This document shows, piece by piece, positions 32,292 through 40,303 of a DNA stretch of 59,045 nt (position 1 is its first letter; each line of letters opens with the position of its first letter). Source of the DNA: JAAZNO01 sp012798275 (GTDB lineage: Bacteria > Chloroflexota > Anaerolineae > B4-G1 > SLSP01); assembly GCA_035347995.1 (NCBI GenBank), contig DAOPQD010000010.1:1-59045 (forward strand), written 5' to 3'. A program made the translations under genes and the position numbers. Under the pieces are notes generated by a model. The model saw only the letters and a program-made list of their open reading frames with translations. It was not told the DNA's origin and did not search any database.

Positions 32292-33080
32292 TCAATACGC
32301 TGCGTGCAGGGGTTTGAGCAACCCGGTCGCGCGCAACCCGGCAATGACACCCGTCCCCACAATCGCGCCAATGCCACAGCGCGCCAGGTGCTCCAACGGC
32401 GCCGCCGGCGCCATCAGCCACCAGTTCTCGGCAGGCCAGTTGTAGGCAAAGTAGACCCAACAGGCCGAGGTGAGATGAGCCAGTCCGCTGCTGATCCAGG
32501 TCCCCACGAACAGCGCGGCTCCCACCTGCCGCAGATTGGAATGTCGCAGCCAGCGCGCGCACCAGGAACGTGCCGGCAAGAAAAGCAGCAGCGCCGACCA
32601 ATCAATGAATGAGCCGGCCAGCACTGCCCACGGATTTGCGCCGTTCTGGACGATGGCGCGACCGCCGTAAAGCATGTAGAGCACACCGAAGAATAGCGCT
32701 AGCGGCAACGCCCAACGGCGCCGCGTATCGGTCGCGCCGAGCACGCCCGCCGCCAACGCGCCCGCCGCCGCCCCTACCACCGACGCGATGGGGAGGGTGG
32801 TATTCTGCGGGTTGAGGAAAACGCCGATGAGCACGCCGATACCATTGGCCAGCGCCCCCGCCAGCGGGCCTAACAGCCAACCAGTCAAGCCATAAAGTCC
32901 CTGGCTGAGGGGGAAACTGCGGCCAAAACCGATGACCACCGAAAGCGGCAACGGCACGATCGTAAATGCAATCATCACCGCCGCCAGGGCCGCCACGTAG
33001 GCAATCGGCGCCCCGTCGAGGGTCGCTCCCCCCTGGCGCCGAATGGATCGCTCTTCACCGGAAGGAATTGGGGCATCCAT
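32292..33080 (-). CDS. ECF transporter S (substrate-binding) component
   Basis: A 262-residue membrane protein with about six hydrophobic segments and a short polar N terminus. The pattern GFGRSFPLSQGLYGLTGWLLGPLAGALANGIGVLIG resembles ECF S units, where this region lines the substrate cavity. Substrate unknown; no vitamin riboswitch is seen upstream. It is dedicated to the A-T pair just downstream (19 nt). GGGAG precedes the ATG. Confidence 0.8.
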   Translation of the reverse strand: MDAPIPSGEERSIRRQGGATLDGAPIAYVAALAAVMIAFTIVPLPLSVVIGFGRSFPLSQGLYGLTGWLLGPLAGALANGIGVLIGVFLNPQNTTLPIASVVGAAAGALAAGVLGATDTRRRWALPLALFFGVLYMLYGGRAIVQNGANPWAVLAGSFIDWSALLLFLPARSWCARWLRHSNLRQVGAALFVGTWISSGLAHLTSACWVYFAYNWPAENWWLMAPAAPLEHLARCGIGAIVGTGVIAGLRATGLLKPLHAAY

Positions 33081-33113
33081 AGTGTATGACTCCCTTCTCA
33101 GCAGGTTGGGACC

Positions 33114-33869
33114 TCAATAGGCGGGCTTCGAAGGCCTGCGGCTGACACCGGCAACGTAGAGATAAAGGGTGAGCGCGAAGTAATAGATTGGGAACAGAAT
33201 GCTGCCCCACAGAAGCAGCGCCGGCGCCTGCTCGAAGGTGATGAGCAGCGCCAGCAGGCTCACGGCCCACACCAGGCTGAAGCCCAGGGTGATGTGCCGC
33301 AGCGGCTTGCTTTTCCAGGTGGGGTATTTGAGGGGAATCCACACCATCACGGCCAGCACCGCCAATGCCGTCGCAGCAACGATCGGCGGCACACGGAAGA
33401 GAGTCATGTAAAAGATAGCAATATTCCAGTACGAAGGGAAACCGGTAAAATAGCCATCGTCCGTCTTGGCAGCCTCGTGGCAAAAGCCGTAGGCCGAGGC
33501 AATGAGCACCAATCCCAACACCGGCACCCCCGCGCCGGCGACGATCCCGAAGCGATAGGCGAACAGCACCGGAATGAGGGTGTAGTTGATGTAGTCGGTG
33601 ATGTCATCCAGTTTGCGGCCGTTGAAGGCCGGCGTCCAGTAGCGTACCTGCCAGCGCCGCGCCAGCGGACCATCTGTCGCGTCAATGGCCAGGGCCACGC
33701 CCAACCAGATAAAGACCTCATGGGCCTTGCCCGCCATCAGGGCCTGCAATGCCAGAAATCCCGCCAACAGGCCCAAACTGGTGTAGAAATGAACCGTCCA
33801 GGCGCGCAGGATGGGAACATGCCGGGAAAACTTGATCACAGGCACGGCGAAAGAATTCTCAGTGTTCAC
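33114..33869 (-). CDS. CDP-alcohol phosphatidyltransferase (phosphatidylcholine-synthase-like)
   Basis: About 251 residues, start GTG 33869 with AAAGG 7 nt upstream. The family motif is complete: DATDGPLARR, then GRKLDDITDY (D-x2-D-G-x2-A-R...G-x3-D-x3-D), within several membrane helices. These enzymes condense a CDP-activated lipid with an alcohol. The DGPxAR and LDxxxDxxxY arrangement is closest to phosphatidylcholine synthase (Pcs), but the alcohol cannot be fixed from sequence. It has a TATAAT promoter box at 33933-33938 and is 33 bp from the ECF S gene. Confidence 0.8.
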   Translation of the reverse strand: MNTENSFAVPVIKFSRHVPILRAWTVHFYTSLGLLAGFLALQALMAGKAHEVFIWLGVALAIDATDGPLARRWQVRYWTPAFNGRKLDDITDYINYTLIPVLFAYRFGIVAGAGVPVLGLVLIASAYGFCHEAAKTDDGYFTGFPSYWNIAIFYMTLFRVPPIVAATALAVLAVMVWIPLKYPTWKSKPLRHITLGFSLVWAVSLLALLITFEQAPALLLWGSILFPIYYFALTLYLYVAGVSRRPSKPAY

Positions 33870-34034
33870 TTTTCGACCTTTCTCCTCACAGATCGGGAAA
33901 TACAAACGCTCTGTGGAAATACACTGGGCAGTATTATAGCCCAAAACGCCGGAGTGACAGGCAAAGAGGGAGCGAAAGGATCTCTTCCCCCTGCTCTCCC
34001 CCGGCGGCGTGCACCTGGAATTCATGGGCGAACA

Positions 34035-34043
34035 TGGTACAAT
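34035..34043 (+). promoter_or_regulatory. Extended -10 promoter (TGG-TACAAT)
   Basis: Lies 33 bp upstream of the start codon at 34076 and is divergent from the phosphatidyltransferase promoter. Leader about 26 nt, with CGAGGG as Shine-Dalgarno. Confidence 0.6.
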
Positions 34044-34075
34044 ACGGCTTCAGCTATCACACAACGAGGGATTCC

Positions 34076-34981
34076 ATGACCGAACAATCTGAGCTACGCA
34101 AACCGTTGGGATGGACCTATGGCGGACAAGCACTCATCGAGGGGGTGCTGATGCGCGGCCCGCACGTCGCCGCCGTGGCCGTGCGCCATCCCGATGGGGC
34201 CATCCAGGTACAGACGCAATCGCTGGGGCAGCTCTACACGGGACCGCTGAGCAGAGTCCCGTTCCTCCGCGGGCTGCCCATGCTGTGGGACTCGCTGGGG
34301 CTGGGGATGAAGGCCCTCTTCTACTCCGCGGAGGTCGCCGGCAAGGCCGAGGATCCCAATTTCTCGCTGCAGGGAGCTGCGGGAATCGGCACGGGACTGG
34401 TGTCGCTCCTGTTGGGACTGGGGCTCTTCATGGTGCTGCCGTCGTTCGTGGCCGGGCTACTGATCCCCGATACCCAGGCGCTGCTCTTCAACCTCGTCGA
34501 AGGGATGATCCGCCTGGCGCTGCTCGTGGGGTACATGGCCGCCGTCGGCCAGATGGCGGAGATCAAGCGCGTTTTCGCCTATCACGGCGCGGAGCACAAA
34601 ACCATCAATGCCCACGAGGCCGGCGCGCCCCTCACCGTCGCGGGAGTGCGGCCTTTCACCACCGCCCATCCGCGATGCGGCACCGCCTTTCTGCTGTTAG
34701 TCGTCCTGATTTCCATCCTCGTTTTCGCGCCATTGGGGAAGCCGCCGCTGCTCATACGGTTGGCCTCGCGCCTGCTCTTGATTCCCGTTATCGCCGGCAT
34801 CGCTTACGAGCTCTTGCGCTTCACCGGCAAGCACGCCAGCCATCCGCTCGTGCGCGCGATCATCGCTCCCAATCTCGCGCTCCAACGACTCACGACGCGG
34901 GAACCAGACGACGCCATGCTAGAGGTGGCCCTCGCAGCCCTGAACGCCGTCTTGGAAGGCGAGGCGGCTCTATCGAGATAA
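34076..34981 (+). CDS. DUF1385 (YqhQ-like) membrane protein
   Basis: A 301-residue protein with the hallmark GGQALIEGVLMRGP motif (about residues 16-29) and YHGAEHKTINAHEAG near 175. There are four or five hydrophobic segments (FMVLPSFVAGLLI, LALLVGYMAAVG, LLLVVLISILVFA and others). Function is unknown; the family is common in Firmicutes and Chloroflexota and is often near prfA/ribosomal genes, which are not seen here. The ATG at 34076 has CGAGGG upstream. Confidence 0.9.
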   Translation: MTEQSELRKPLGWTYGGQALIEGVLMRGPHVAAVAVRHPDGAIQVQTQSLGQLYTGPLSRVPFLRGLPMLWDSLGLGMKALFYSAEVAGKAEDPNFSLQGAAGIGTGLVSLLLGLGLFMVLPSFVAGLLIPDTQALLFNLVEGMIRLALLVGYMAAVGQMAEIKRVFAYHGAEHKTINAHEAGAPLTVAGVRPFTTAHPRCGTAFLLLVVLISILVFAPLGKPPLLIRLASRLLLIPVIAGIAYELLRFTGKHASHPLVRAIIAPNLALQRLTTREPDDAMLEVALAALNAVLEGEAALSR

Positions 34982-35031
34982 ACAAAACGCGGCCAGGCTC
35001 TCCACGGCGCCCTGAACACCTCGCAGAAAGT

Positions 35032-35083
35032 TACACCGGCGGGTCAGGCAGCGCTTTTTCAACCCGATAAGCCGGTGTACAAT
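35032..35083. promoter_or_regulatory. Palindrome over the histidine kinase promoter
   Basis: TACACCGGC (35032-35040) pairs with GCCGGTGTA (35071-35079), with inner GGGT/ACCC. The right arm runs into the -10 TACAAT (35078-35083), from which the transcript should begin at or next to the ATG at 35090. It could be an operator or a terminator for the upstream gene (no T tract after it). Confidence 0.5.
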
Positions 35084-35089
35084 AGAGGT

Positions 35090-37309
35090 ATGCTAGATTC
35101 TACGATCCAACAGCGCCGAGCGGTGTCGCGCAAAACGATCTTGCCTCTGTGCTTCGTCCTGATGTTATGTCTGCTCCTATGGCTGAGCGCCTTTGGGGAC
35201 GTCGCTCCCGCCCTCGCGCAATCCCCGCCACCCCAGGAGCTCCTGGTGCGCGGCGATCATCAATATCCCCCCTATGAATTTCTGAGGAACGGCCAGCCTA
35301 CCGGCTTCAATGTGGAACTGTTCCAGGCGGTGGCCAGGGTAATGGGGCTCAATGTGCAGATCAGCCTCGGTCCCTGGGCCGAGGTCCGTGCGCAGCTGGA
35401 AAACGGCGAGATTGACGTCCTCACGGGCATGGCTTACTCCCCGGAGCGCGACAACACGGTGGATTTCACCACGCCACACTCCACGCTGTTCTTCGATCTG
35501 TTCGTGCGCCGCGATAGCGAGCTCCATGACCTGGAGGACCTGACCGGCAAAAGTATCATCGTCCAAAGCGGCGGATTGATGCACGATTATCTGTGCGATC
35601 ACCATCCCGAAGCCACCGTGATTACCGTGCCAGATGTGCCGGATGCGTTACGGCTGTTGGCGGCGGGACAGTATGATGGGGCGCTGCTCAACAAGATGCA
35701 GGGGCTATACTTCATCAACGAGTTAGGCTTAAGCAACCTCACCCACGCCGGGCTGGAGCTGCTTCCCCGCCGATACAGTTTTGCTGTCGCCGAAGGCAAC
35801 ATCGAGCTTCAGCAAACGCTCGACGTCGGGCTGGCCATCCTCAAACAGACGGGCGAATACCGGCAGATCTACGATAAGTGGTTCGGGGTCTATGAGAAAG
35901 GCGATCAGCTGGCGCTGCTACGCCGTTACTGGTGGGCGCCGGTCGGGATCCTGGGGTTGCTCGCCCTAAGCCTGCTCTGGTCCATCATCCTGCAGCGGGA
36001 GGTACGTTCGCACACGGCGGCCCTCCAACGCCGACATCAGGAGCTGGCGCTGCTCAACCGGGTCATCATGGCTGCCGCTTCCACCATGGATGTGACCAAA
36101 GTGCTCGAGGTGCTGTGCCGTGAGCTCGCGCTCGCCCTCAACCTGCCCCAGGTGGCGGCGAGCCGGGTCGTGCCGGGGCAAGATTACGTGGAAATCGTGG
36201 CCGAATACCGCGAACCCGGGCGCCCCCCGGCCCTGGGAGATCGCATCCCCATCACCGTGCCTTCGACCGCCTATCTGTTAGAACATAAACAGCCGCTGTT
36301 CATTGCCAACGCCCACAGCGACCCTGAGGGGACGGGCCTGGAAGAGATCATCAAGAGGCGAGGGATCGCGTCGCTGTTGCTCGTGCCCATTGTCGTGCGC
36401 CATCGCGTGATCAGCACCCTGGGATTGGATTCGATCACGCTGCGCAAGTTCACCCCTGAAGAGCTGGCGCTGGTGGAAAGCGCGGCGACCTCGGTGGGGC
36501 AGGCACTGGAAAGTGCCGAGCTCCACCAGGAATTGCAGCTCCGTGCCGAGGAATTGGAGGCCACGGTCGCCCAACGCACGACGGAACTTCAACGCGCCCT
36601 GGCAGCGGCCCAAGCCGCTGACCGCGCCAAATCCGAGTTCGTCAGCAATGTGAGCCATGAGCTGCGCACGCCGCTGACCAGCATCCTGCTCTATCTCCGC
36701 CTGTTGGAGCAGGGCGACCCGAGGCAGCACGGCGCCTACACGCAGGCCCTATTGCGTGAAGCAAAAAGACTGCAATATCTGATTGAGAGCCTGCTCCAGA
36801 TTTCCCGCCTCGACCTGGGCAAAGTGGAGCCGCGCTTTGAGATGGTGGACATGAATCACATGGCGCTGACCCTGGTCAATGACCGGCAGCAGCTCTTCGC
36901 CAGCAAAGGGATCCAGCTGCGCTGCAGTCTGGCGTCGGCGCCGCTACCGATCATGGCCGACCCCGATCTGTTGGAGCAGGTACTCACCAATCTGCTCACC
37001 AACGCCATGAACTACACACCAGAGGGCGGGCAGGTAGAGATCACCACCCGCCTCGTCGAGGACAACGGCCAGCTCTGGGTCACCGCGGCGGTGAAAGACA
37101 CCGGGCTGGGCATCCCGCCAGAGGAACAGGCCAGGCTGTTCCTGCGATTCCAGCGCGGCAGTGCGAGTGAAATCCTCAACGTGCCCGGCACGGGGCTGGG
37201 CTTGTCCATCAGCGCCGAGATCATGAAACTGCACCACGGGCACATTACCGTGGAGAGCGCCGTGGGCAAGGGCAGTGTTTTTACCGTCTGGCTGCCGGTG
37301 ACTTCCTGA
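35090..37309 (+). CDS. Sensor histidine kinase with periplasmic solute-binding, GAF and kinase domains
   Basis: About 739 residues. N-terminal signal/anchor (residues about 15-45), an SBP_bac_3-type extracellular binding domain (about 50-275; YPPYEFLRNGQPTGFNVELF, then TGMAYSPERDNTVDF), a membrane helix (PVGILGLLALSLLWSIIL, about 285-305), a GAF domain (about 320-485), a coiled coil, then HisKA with NVSHELRTPLTS (phospho-His near 523) and HATPase_c (NLLTNAMNYTPEGG, then TGLGLSIS). It senses an amino-acid-like ligand outside the cell by analogy with the SBP family. No response regulator is adjacent. The ATG at 35090 is favoured over the GTG at 35075 because it coincides with the promoter start. 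Confidence 0.9.
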   Translation: MLDSTIQQRRAVSRKTILPLCFVLMLCLLLWLSAFGDVAPALAQSPPPQELLVRGDHQYPPYEFLRNGQPTGFNVELFQAVARVMGLNVQISLGPWAEVRAQLENGEIDVLTGMAYSPERDNTVDFTTPHSTLFFDLFVRRDSELHDLEDLTGKSIIVQSGGLMHDYLCDHHPEATVITVPDVPDALRLLAAGQYDGALLNKMQGLYFINELGLSNLTHAGLELLPRRYSFAVAEGNIELQQTLDVGLAILKQTGEYRQIYDKWFGVYEKGDQLALLRRYWWAPVGILGLLALSLLWSIILQREVRSHTAALQRRHQELALLNRVIMAAASTMDVTKVLEVLCRELALALNLPQVAASRVVPGQDYVEIVAEYREPGRPPALGDRIPITVPSTAYLLEHKQPLFIANAHSDPEGTGLEEIIKRRGIASLLLVPIVVRHRVISTLGLDSITLRKFTPEELALVESAATSVGQALESAELHQELQLRAEELEATVAQRTTELQRALAAAQAADRAKSEFVSNVSHELRTPLTSILLYLRLLEQGDPRQHGAYTQALLREAKRLQYLIESLLQISRLDLGKVEPRFEMVDMNHMALTLVNDRQQLFASKGIQLRCSLASAPLPIMADPDLLEQVLTNLLTNAMNYTPEGGQVEITTRLVEDNGQLWVTAAVKDTGLGIPPEEQARLFLRFQRGSASEILNVPGTGLGLSISAEIMKLHHGHITVESAVGKGSVFTVWLPVTS

Positions 37310-37340
37310 CCTGACGAAAATACAGGCGCTGAACAGTCAC

Positions 37341-37376
37341 AAAAAAAACAGCGGGGCGATTTTGTTCGCCCCGCTG
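37341..37376 (-). terminator. Rho-independent terminator of the RRM gene
   Basis: A CAGCGGGGCG/CGCCCCGCTG stem with an 8-nt loop, followed on the minus strand by eight T. It also lies just past the convergent kinase gene. Confidence 0.9.
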
Positions 37377-37400
37377 TGGTTGATGCAGACTGGCTGTCTG

Positions 37401-37757
37401 TTACCAGGAACGGCCGCCGCTGCGACGGTCGCGATCCCCACCCCGGGGACGCCCACCGCCGCCGCCAGGGCCACTGCGGAACCCACCGCCACTGCCGCCG
37501 CCGCGGTCCTCGCGCGGACGAGCGATGTTCACCGTGAGGTTCCGACCCTGGAACTCGTAGTTGTTGAACTTGGTGATGGCTGCCTGCGCAGCTTCAGCCG
37601 TTTCCATCTCGACAAAGCCAAAGCCCTTGGAACGACCCGAATCGCGATCCTTGATCAATGCCACGGATTGCACAGCGCCGGCCTGAGCGAAGAGCTCGCG
37701 CAAGTCTTCTTCGGTAGTCGAATAGGGCAGATTGCCAACGTACAGTTTAGACTCCAT
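37401..37757 (-). CDS. RRM-type RNA-binding protein with Gly/Arg-rich tail
   Basis: A 118-residue protein. A single RRM covers residues 4-80, with RNP2 LYVGNL and RNP1 KGFGFVEM intact, followed by an RGG-like tail (residues about 84-118, Gly/Arg/Asp). This is the layout of cyanobacterial cold-induced Rbp proteins, which bind mRNA in the cytoplasm. Monocistronic: own promoter (38023-38050) and strong terminator. The leader is about 260 nt, as in cold-regulated rbp genes. Confidence 0.93.
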   Translation of the reverse strand: MESKLYVGNLPYSTTEEDLRELFAQAGAVQSVALIKDRDSGRSKGFGFVEMETAEAAQAAITKFNNYEFQGRNLTVNIARPREDRGGGSGGGFRSGPGGGGGRPRGGDRDRRSGGRSW

Positions 37758-38050
37758 TTCCTCAATTCTCCAGTTTTGTTTGATTGTTTGCCGGCCGGTG
37801 CTGTGAATGACAGATTCGACTTCCTACTCCTGACATACGACATGCTCATCCGGTACGGGCGCGTGAACGACAAGTTGAACCGATGGATAAAACCCCTCAC
37901 TCTCAGAAGCGCTACCTTGTGCGCTATACAAATCAGGCCATAAAACTCCTTTCACTCAAACCAACGGCCCTTGTCCTGTGCGCCTTCCAGCTGCTGCCTG
38001 ATAGTACAGTCCAACAAAACCTATTATACTCTAAACTACTCGAAATACAA
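37758..38050 (-). promoter_or_regulatory. Promoter and long 5' leader of the RRM gene
   Basis: On the minus strand TTGTAT (38050-38045), a 16-nt spacer and TATAAT (38028-38023) predict a start near 38016, giving about 260 nt of untranslated leader. No ORF is supported in this gap of 352 bp. The rest (38051-38109) shows nothing I can name. Confidence 0.6.
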
Positions 38051-38109
38051 GCAACTCAAGGAATGCCTTGGGAAATGAGACAGGCTCGCTGCTACGCTAT
38101 CCTGAAATA

Positions 38110-38835
38110 TCAGGGCGACGAGGTCGCAAAACTGACTTGCGGCTGATCGCGGATGAGCAAGGCCACCCGCGTGTCTCCATTGCAAAAGCACGTGACGAGT
38201 TCCGATACCTCACGGCAAATGGCTTCGACCTCGCCACGAGTGACGGGCGGCAAGCCATCCACGTTGAACTCCAGCGCCCGCGTCTCCGGCGTGACGAGGG
38301 TGTGCTGCGCCTGTCGCCAGCTCCAGCGCCGGGTGAGGACGACATCCCCTTCCACAAAGATAAATTCGCCGGGCAGGGGATGTTCGAGCTCCTCGGAGCC
38401 AAAAGGGATGAAGACCTCCTCGCCGGTCGCCGGGCGCAACGCGATGTCTTGCGTCAACACGTCAATGGCGTGTCCGCCGATGGGCAGCAGATGCCGCAAG
38501 GAAATCACCGTGCCGATGTCCACCAGCGCGCTGATCGTGGGGAGGTCCTGCCCGCGCAGCACGCGCCGCAACAACGCCTCGATGGAGGGACGGAAATCGC
38601 CAGGCTTGTAGCCCAGGGTGCGGAAAGCTTCACGCCACGCAGCGATGCGCGGGTGCGCCGTGAGGGTGTCGAGCGTCAGCCGGGCGCGCGCCTCGGCCTC
38701 GGCGGCGCGCAAGTGCGCGACCAGCGCGGGAGGCGAGTCGCCGTTCTGCACGTCGCAGGCAAAAACCACGCCTCGCACATAGTCAGGAAAGCGGTCGAAG
38801 ACAGCCGGCTCAATGGTGTAGTGGAGATGGGACAT
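38110..38835 (-). CDS. Stand-alone B3/B4 tRNA-editing-like domain protein
   Basis: A 241-residue protein resembling the B3/B4 domain of the phenylalanyl-tRNA synthetase beta chain, found alone. Seen: RFPDYVRGVVFACDV near residue 15, PSIEALLRRVLRG, SALVDIGTVISLRHLLPIGGHAIDVL and a TRRWSWRQAQHTLV block. In PheT this fold holds the editing pocket; stand-alone versions may deacylate mischarged tRNA or bind amino acids, but the activity of this one is unproven. Start: GAGGTGCGA precedes the ATG. It lies just downstream of the decayed carotenoid locus and seems intact. Confidence 0.85.
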   Translation of the reverse strand: MSHLHYTIEPAVFDRFPDYVRGVVFACDVQNGDSPPALVAHLRAAEAEARARLTLDTLTAHPRIAAWREAFRTLGYKPGDFRPSIEALLRRVLRGQDLPTISALVDIGTVISLRHLLPIGGHAIDVLTQDIALRPATGEEVFIPFGSEELEHPLPGEFIFVEGDVVLTRRWSWRQAQHTLVTPETRALEFNVDGLPPVTRGEVEAICREVSELVTCFCNGDTRVALLIRDQPQVSFATSSP

Positions 38836-38896
38836 AAAGATCGCACCTCACTCTCGGTATAGATCAAAGTCGAGCGCGAGCAAGCATTGGCGGCGC

Positions 38897-39301
38897 CTAT
38901 GTCGGCAACGTGCGCCCTTTCCAACGGACACCGCCGTAACGTACCCGCCAGTAAATTGCCTGTGAGGCAATCACCGCCATCAGAATGACGGAGATCGGCA
39001 ATCCCAACGCATCCCTTACCCGCTGCCGGCTGAAAGCCGCCGTCAGCGCGCGGACGCCCACGCCCAACGCCATCATAGAGAGGGGCCAGAGCAGCCATCC
39101 CGGCAGCGCCCCTTTGAGCATGTCCAGCAGCATGGCCATGGCGGCCCAGGCTTTGCTGCCGGAGCGCAACACATTCGTCGCGCCGGGGTTGCCATCCCCT
39201 ACCGTGCGGATGTCCGTTCGCAGCGCCGCCTTCCCGATCAGCAATGAGAAGGGAATCGCGCCGAGGAAGAATCCCAGAAGCGACCAAAACAAGATTTGCA
39301 C
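38897..39301 (-). pseudogene. In-frame chimera: PlsY N-terminus joined to a glycosyltransferase C-terminus
   Basis: 134 codons, open throughout, with GTG start and good GGAGG. Residues 1-72 match the start of PlsY (GAIPFSLLIGK, DIRTVGDGNPGATNVLR, LLDMLKG). The later PlsY active-site blocks (HxFP, GGKG) are missing. Residues about 73-134 instead read like the end of a membrane GT2 carotenoid glycosyltransferase, closing with RWKGRTLP. A large deletion probably fused two adjacent genes. PlsY activity is not expected. Confidence 0.6.
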
Positions 39302-39363
39302 TGAACCCTCCGACAGTCATTAATCATGAGTCAATAATCGTGGTTTTGACTCGCAATTCGCAC

Positions 39364-39882
39364 CTATCTCCCCGCCAATGCCACGGCCTGCCCCATCGCC
39401 AGGAAGCCGACGAGCGCTGAGCCGCGCAAGCCCCAGAAAGCCGCCTGTCCAATGGTCTCCAGGAGCCAGGTAAGGATGTAAACGACGAACAGTGGCAGCA
39501 ACGGCAGCCCCGTCGGCCCGACGATGGCCGTCATCACCGCTGAAGCGAGGATCCAGCCCACAAAGTTGAGCCAGGGGATGCCAAAATAGCCGTCGGGCTG
39601 TTCCCATTCCCAGAAGCCCCAGTGCACCATCTGCGGGTCGAGGAAAAAGTTCCACGCGGTGAAGACGCCCCCCGCGACAAGCGCGGTGAGCCAGCGCGAC
39701 CCGCCGCCGGTGATGAGCGTCGCCACGGCCCAGGAAGGGGGCAGCATCATCAGCCAGGCAAAGGGGATGAGAAGCGGCACACCGCCCAGTTGCGGCTGCA
39801 AGCGCTGGGTGTAGTGATAGCATCCGAAGGGCAACCCCGTGTGCGAGCCAATGAGGTGCATTGTAATGAAAAGTCGCGCCAA
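39364..39882 (-). pseudogene. CruF-type carotenoid biosynthesis protein, N-terminally truncated
   Basis: 172 codons. The retained part matches CruF (carotenoid hydratase, formerly DUF422): TGLPFGCYHYTQRLQPQLGG, LIPFAWLMM, and FFLDPQMVHWGFWEWEQPDGYFGIPWLNF. Normal CruF has about 80 more residues (two membrane helices) before this. The sequence upstream is a fragment of crtI in another frame, so the 5' end was lost by deletion. There is no ribosome binding site at the ATG at 39882. Confidence 0.65.
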
Positions 39883-40228
39883 AGCCTTCGGCGATTTTCA
39901 TCAGACTGGTGATGATGGAATACATGTCAGATCGAGCGTCGAGCCGTCGTTGAAATGCACACGATACGTCGGATCAATCCGTACCAGATCCAGATGATCT
40001 TCCATCCGCTCGCCCAACGCCGCATAGGTCGCGGCAAAGGTAGGCGGCATGAGGAAGAGCGAAGGCCCCGTGTCAAAGAAAAAGCCATCGCGCTCAATAG
40101 TCAAAGCCCGGCCGCCGGGACGATCCGTCTTCTCCAACACGGTGACTTTGTACCCGGCCTTTGCCAGACGGGCCGCCGTAGCGATCCCTCCTACACCCGC
40201 ACCAACGACCAGCACTGTTTTTTGTCAT
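39855..40228 (-). pseudogene. Phytoene desaturase (crtI) remnant
   Basis: An ATG at 40228 with AGAAGG upstream begins MTKN, but a single-base shift at the following A-rich run separates it from the FAD motif VVGAGVGGIATAARLAKAGY. That frame continues to YRVHFNDGSTLDLTC and stops at 39901. In another frame, MYSIITSLMKIAEGFGATFHYN (39925-39860) matches a CrtI segment normally about 120 residues further on. Two deletions and a frameshift are implied, so it is clearly non-functional. Confidence 0.75.
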
Positions 40229-40248
40229 AAGAGCCTTCTGAGAAATAT

Positions 40249-40296
40249 GCGAGAAAGCGAAAAGGCGAGAAAGCGGAATGGCAAAAAGACGAGCCG
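40249..40296 (-). repeat. Octamer array (GCGAGAAA-like)
   Basis: Six units of 8 nt: GCGAGAAA, GCGAAAAG, GCGAGAAA, GCGGAATG, GCAAAAAG, ACGAGCCG. Two more of the type lie at 46614-46653 and 47792-47831. Confidence 0.6.
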
Positions 40297-40303
40297 GGAA
40301 CGG

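Noticed and set aside
39320..39925. Intact 201-codon gene overlapping the cruF remnant
   Set aside because: Only its first 24 codons are meaningful (crtI fragment); the rest is a shifted reading of cruF.
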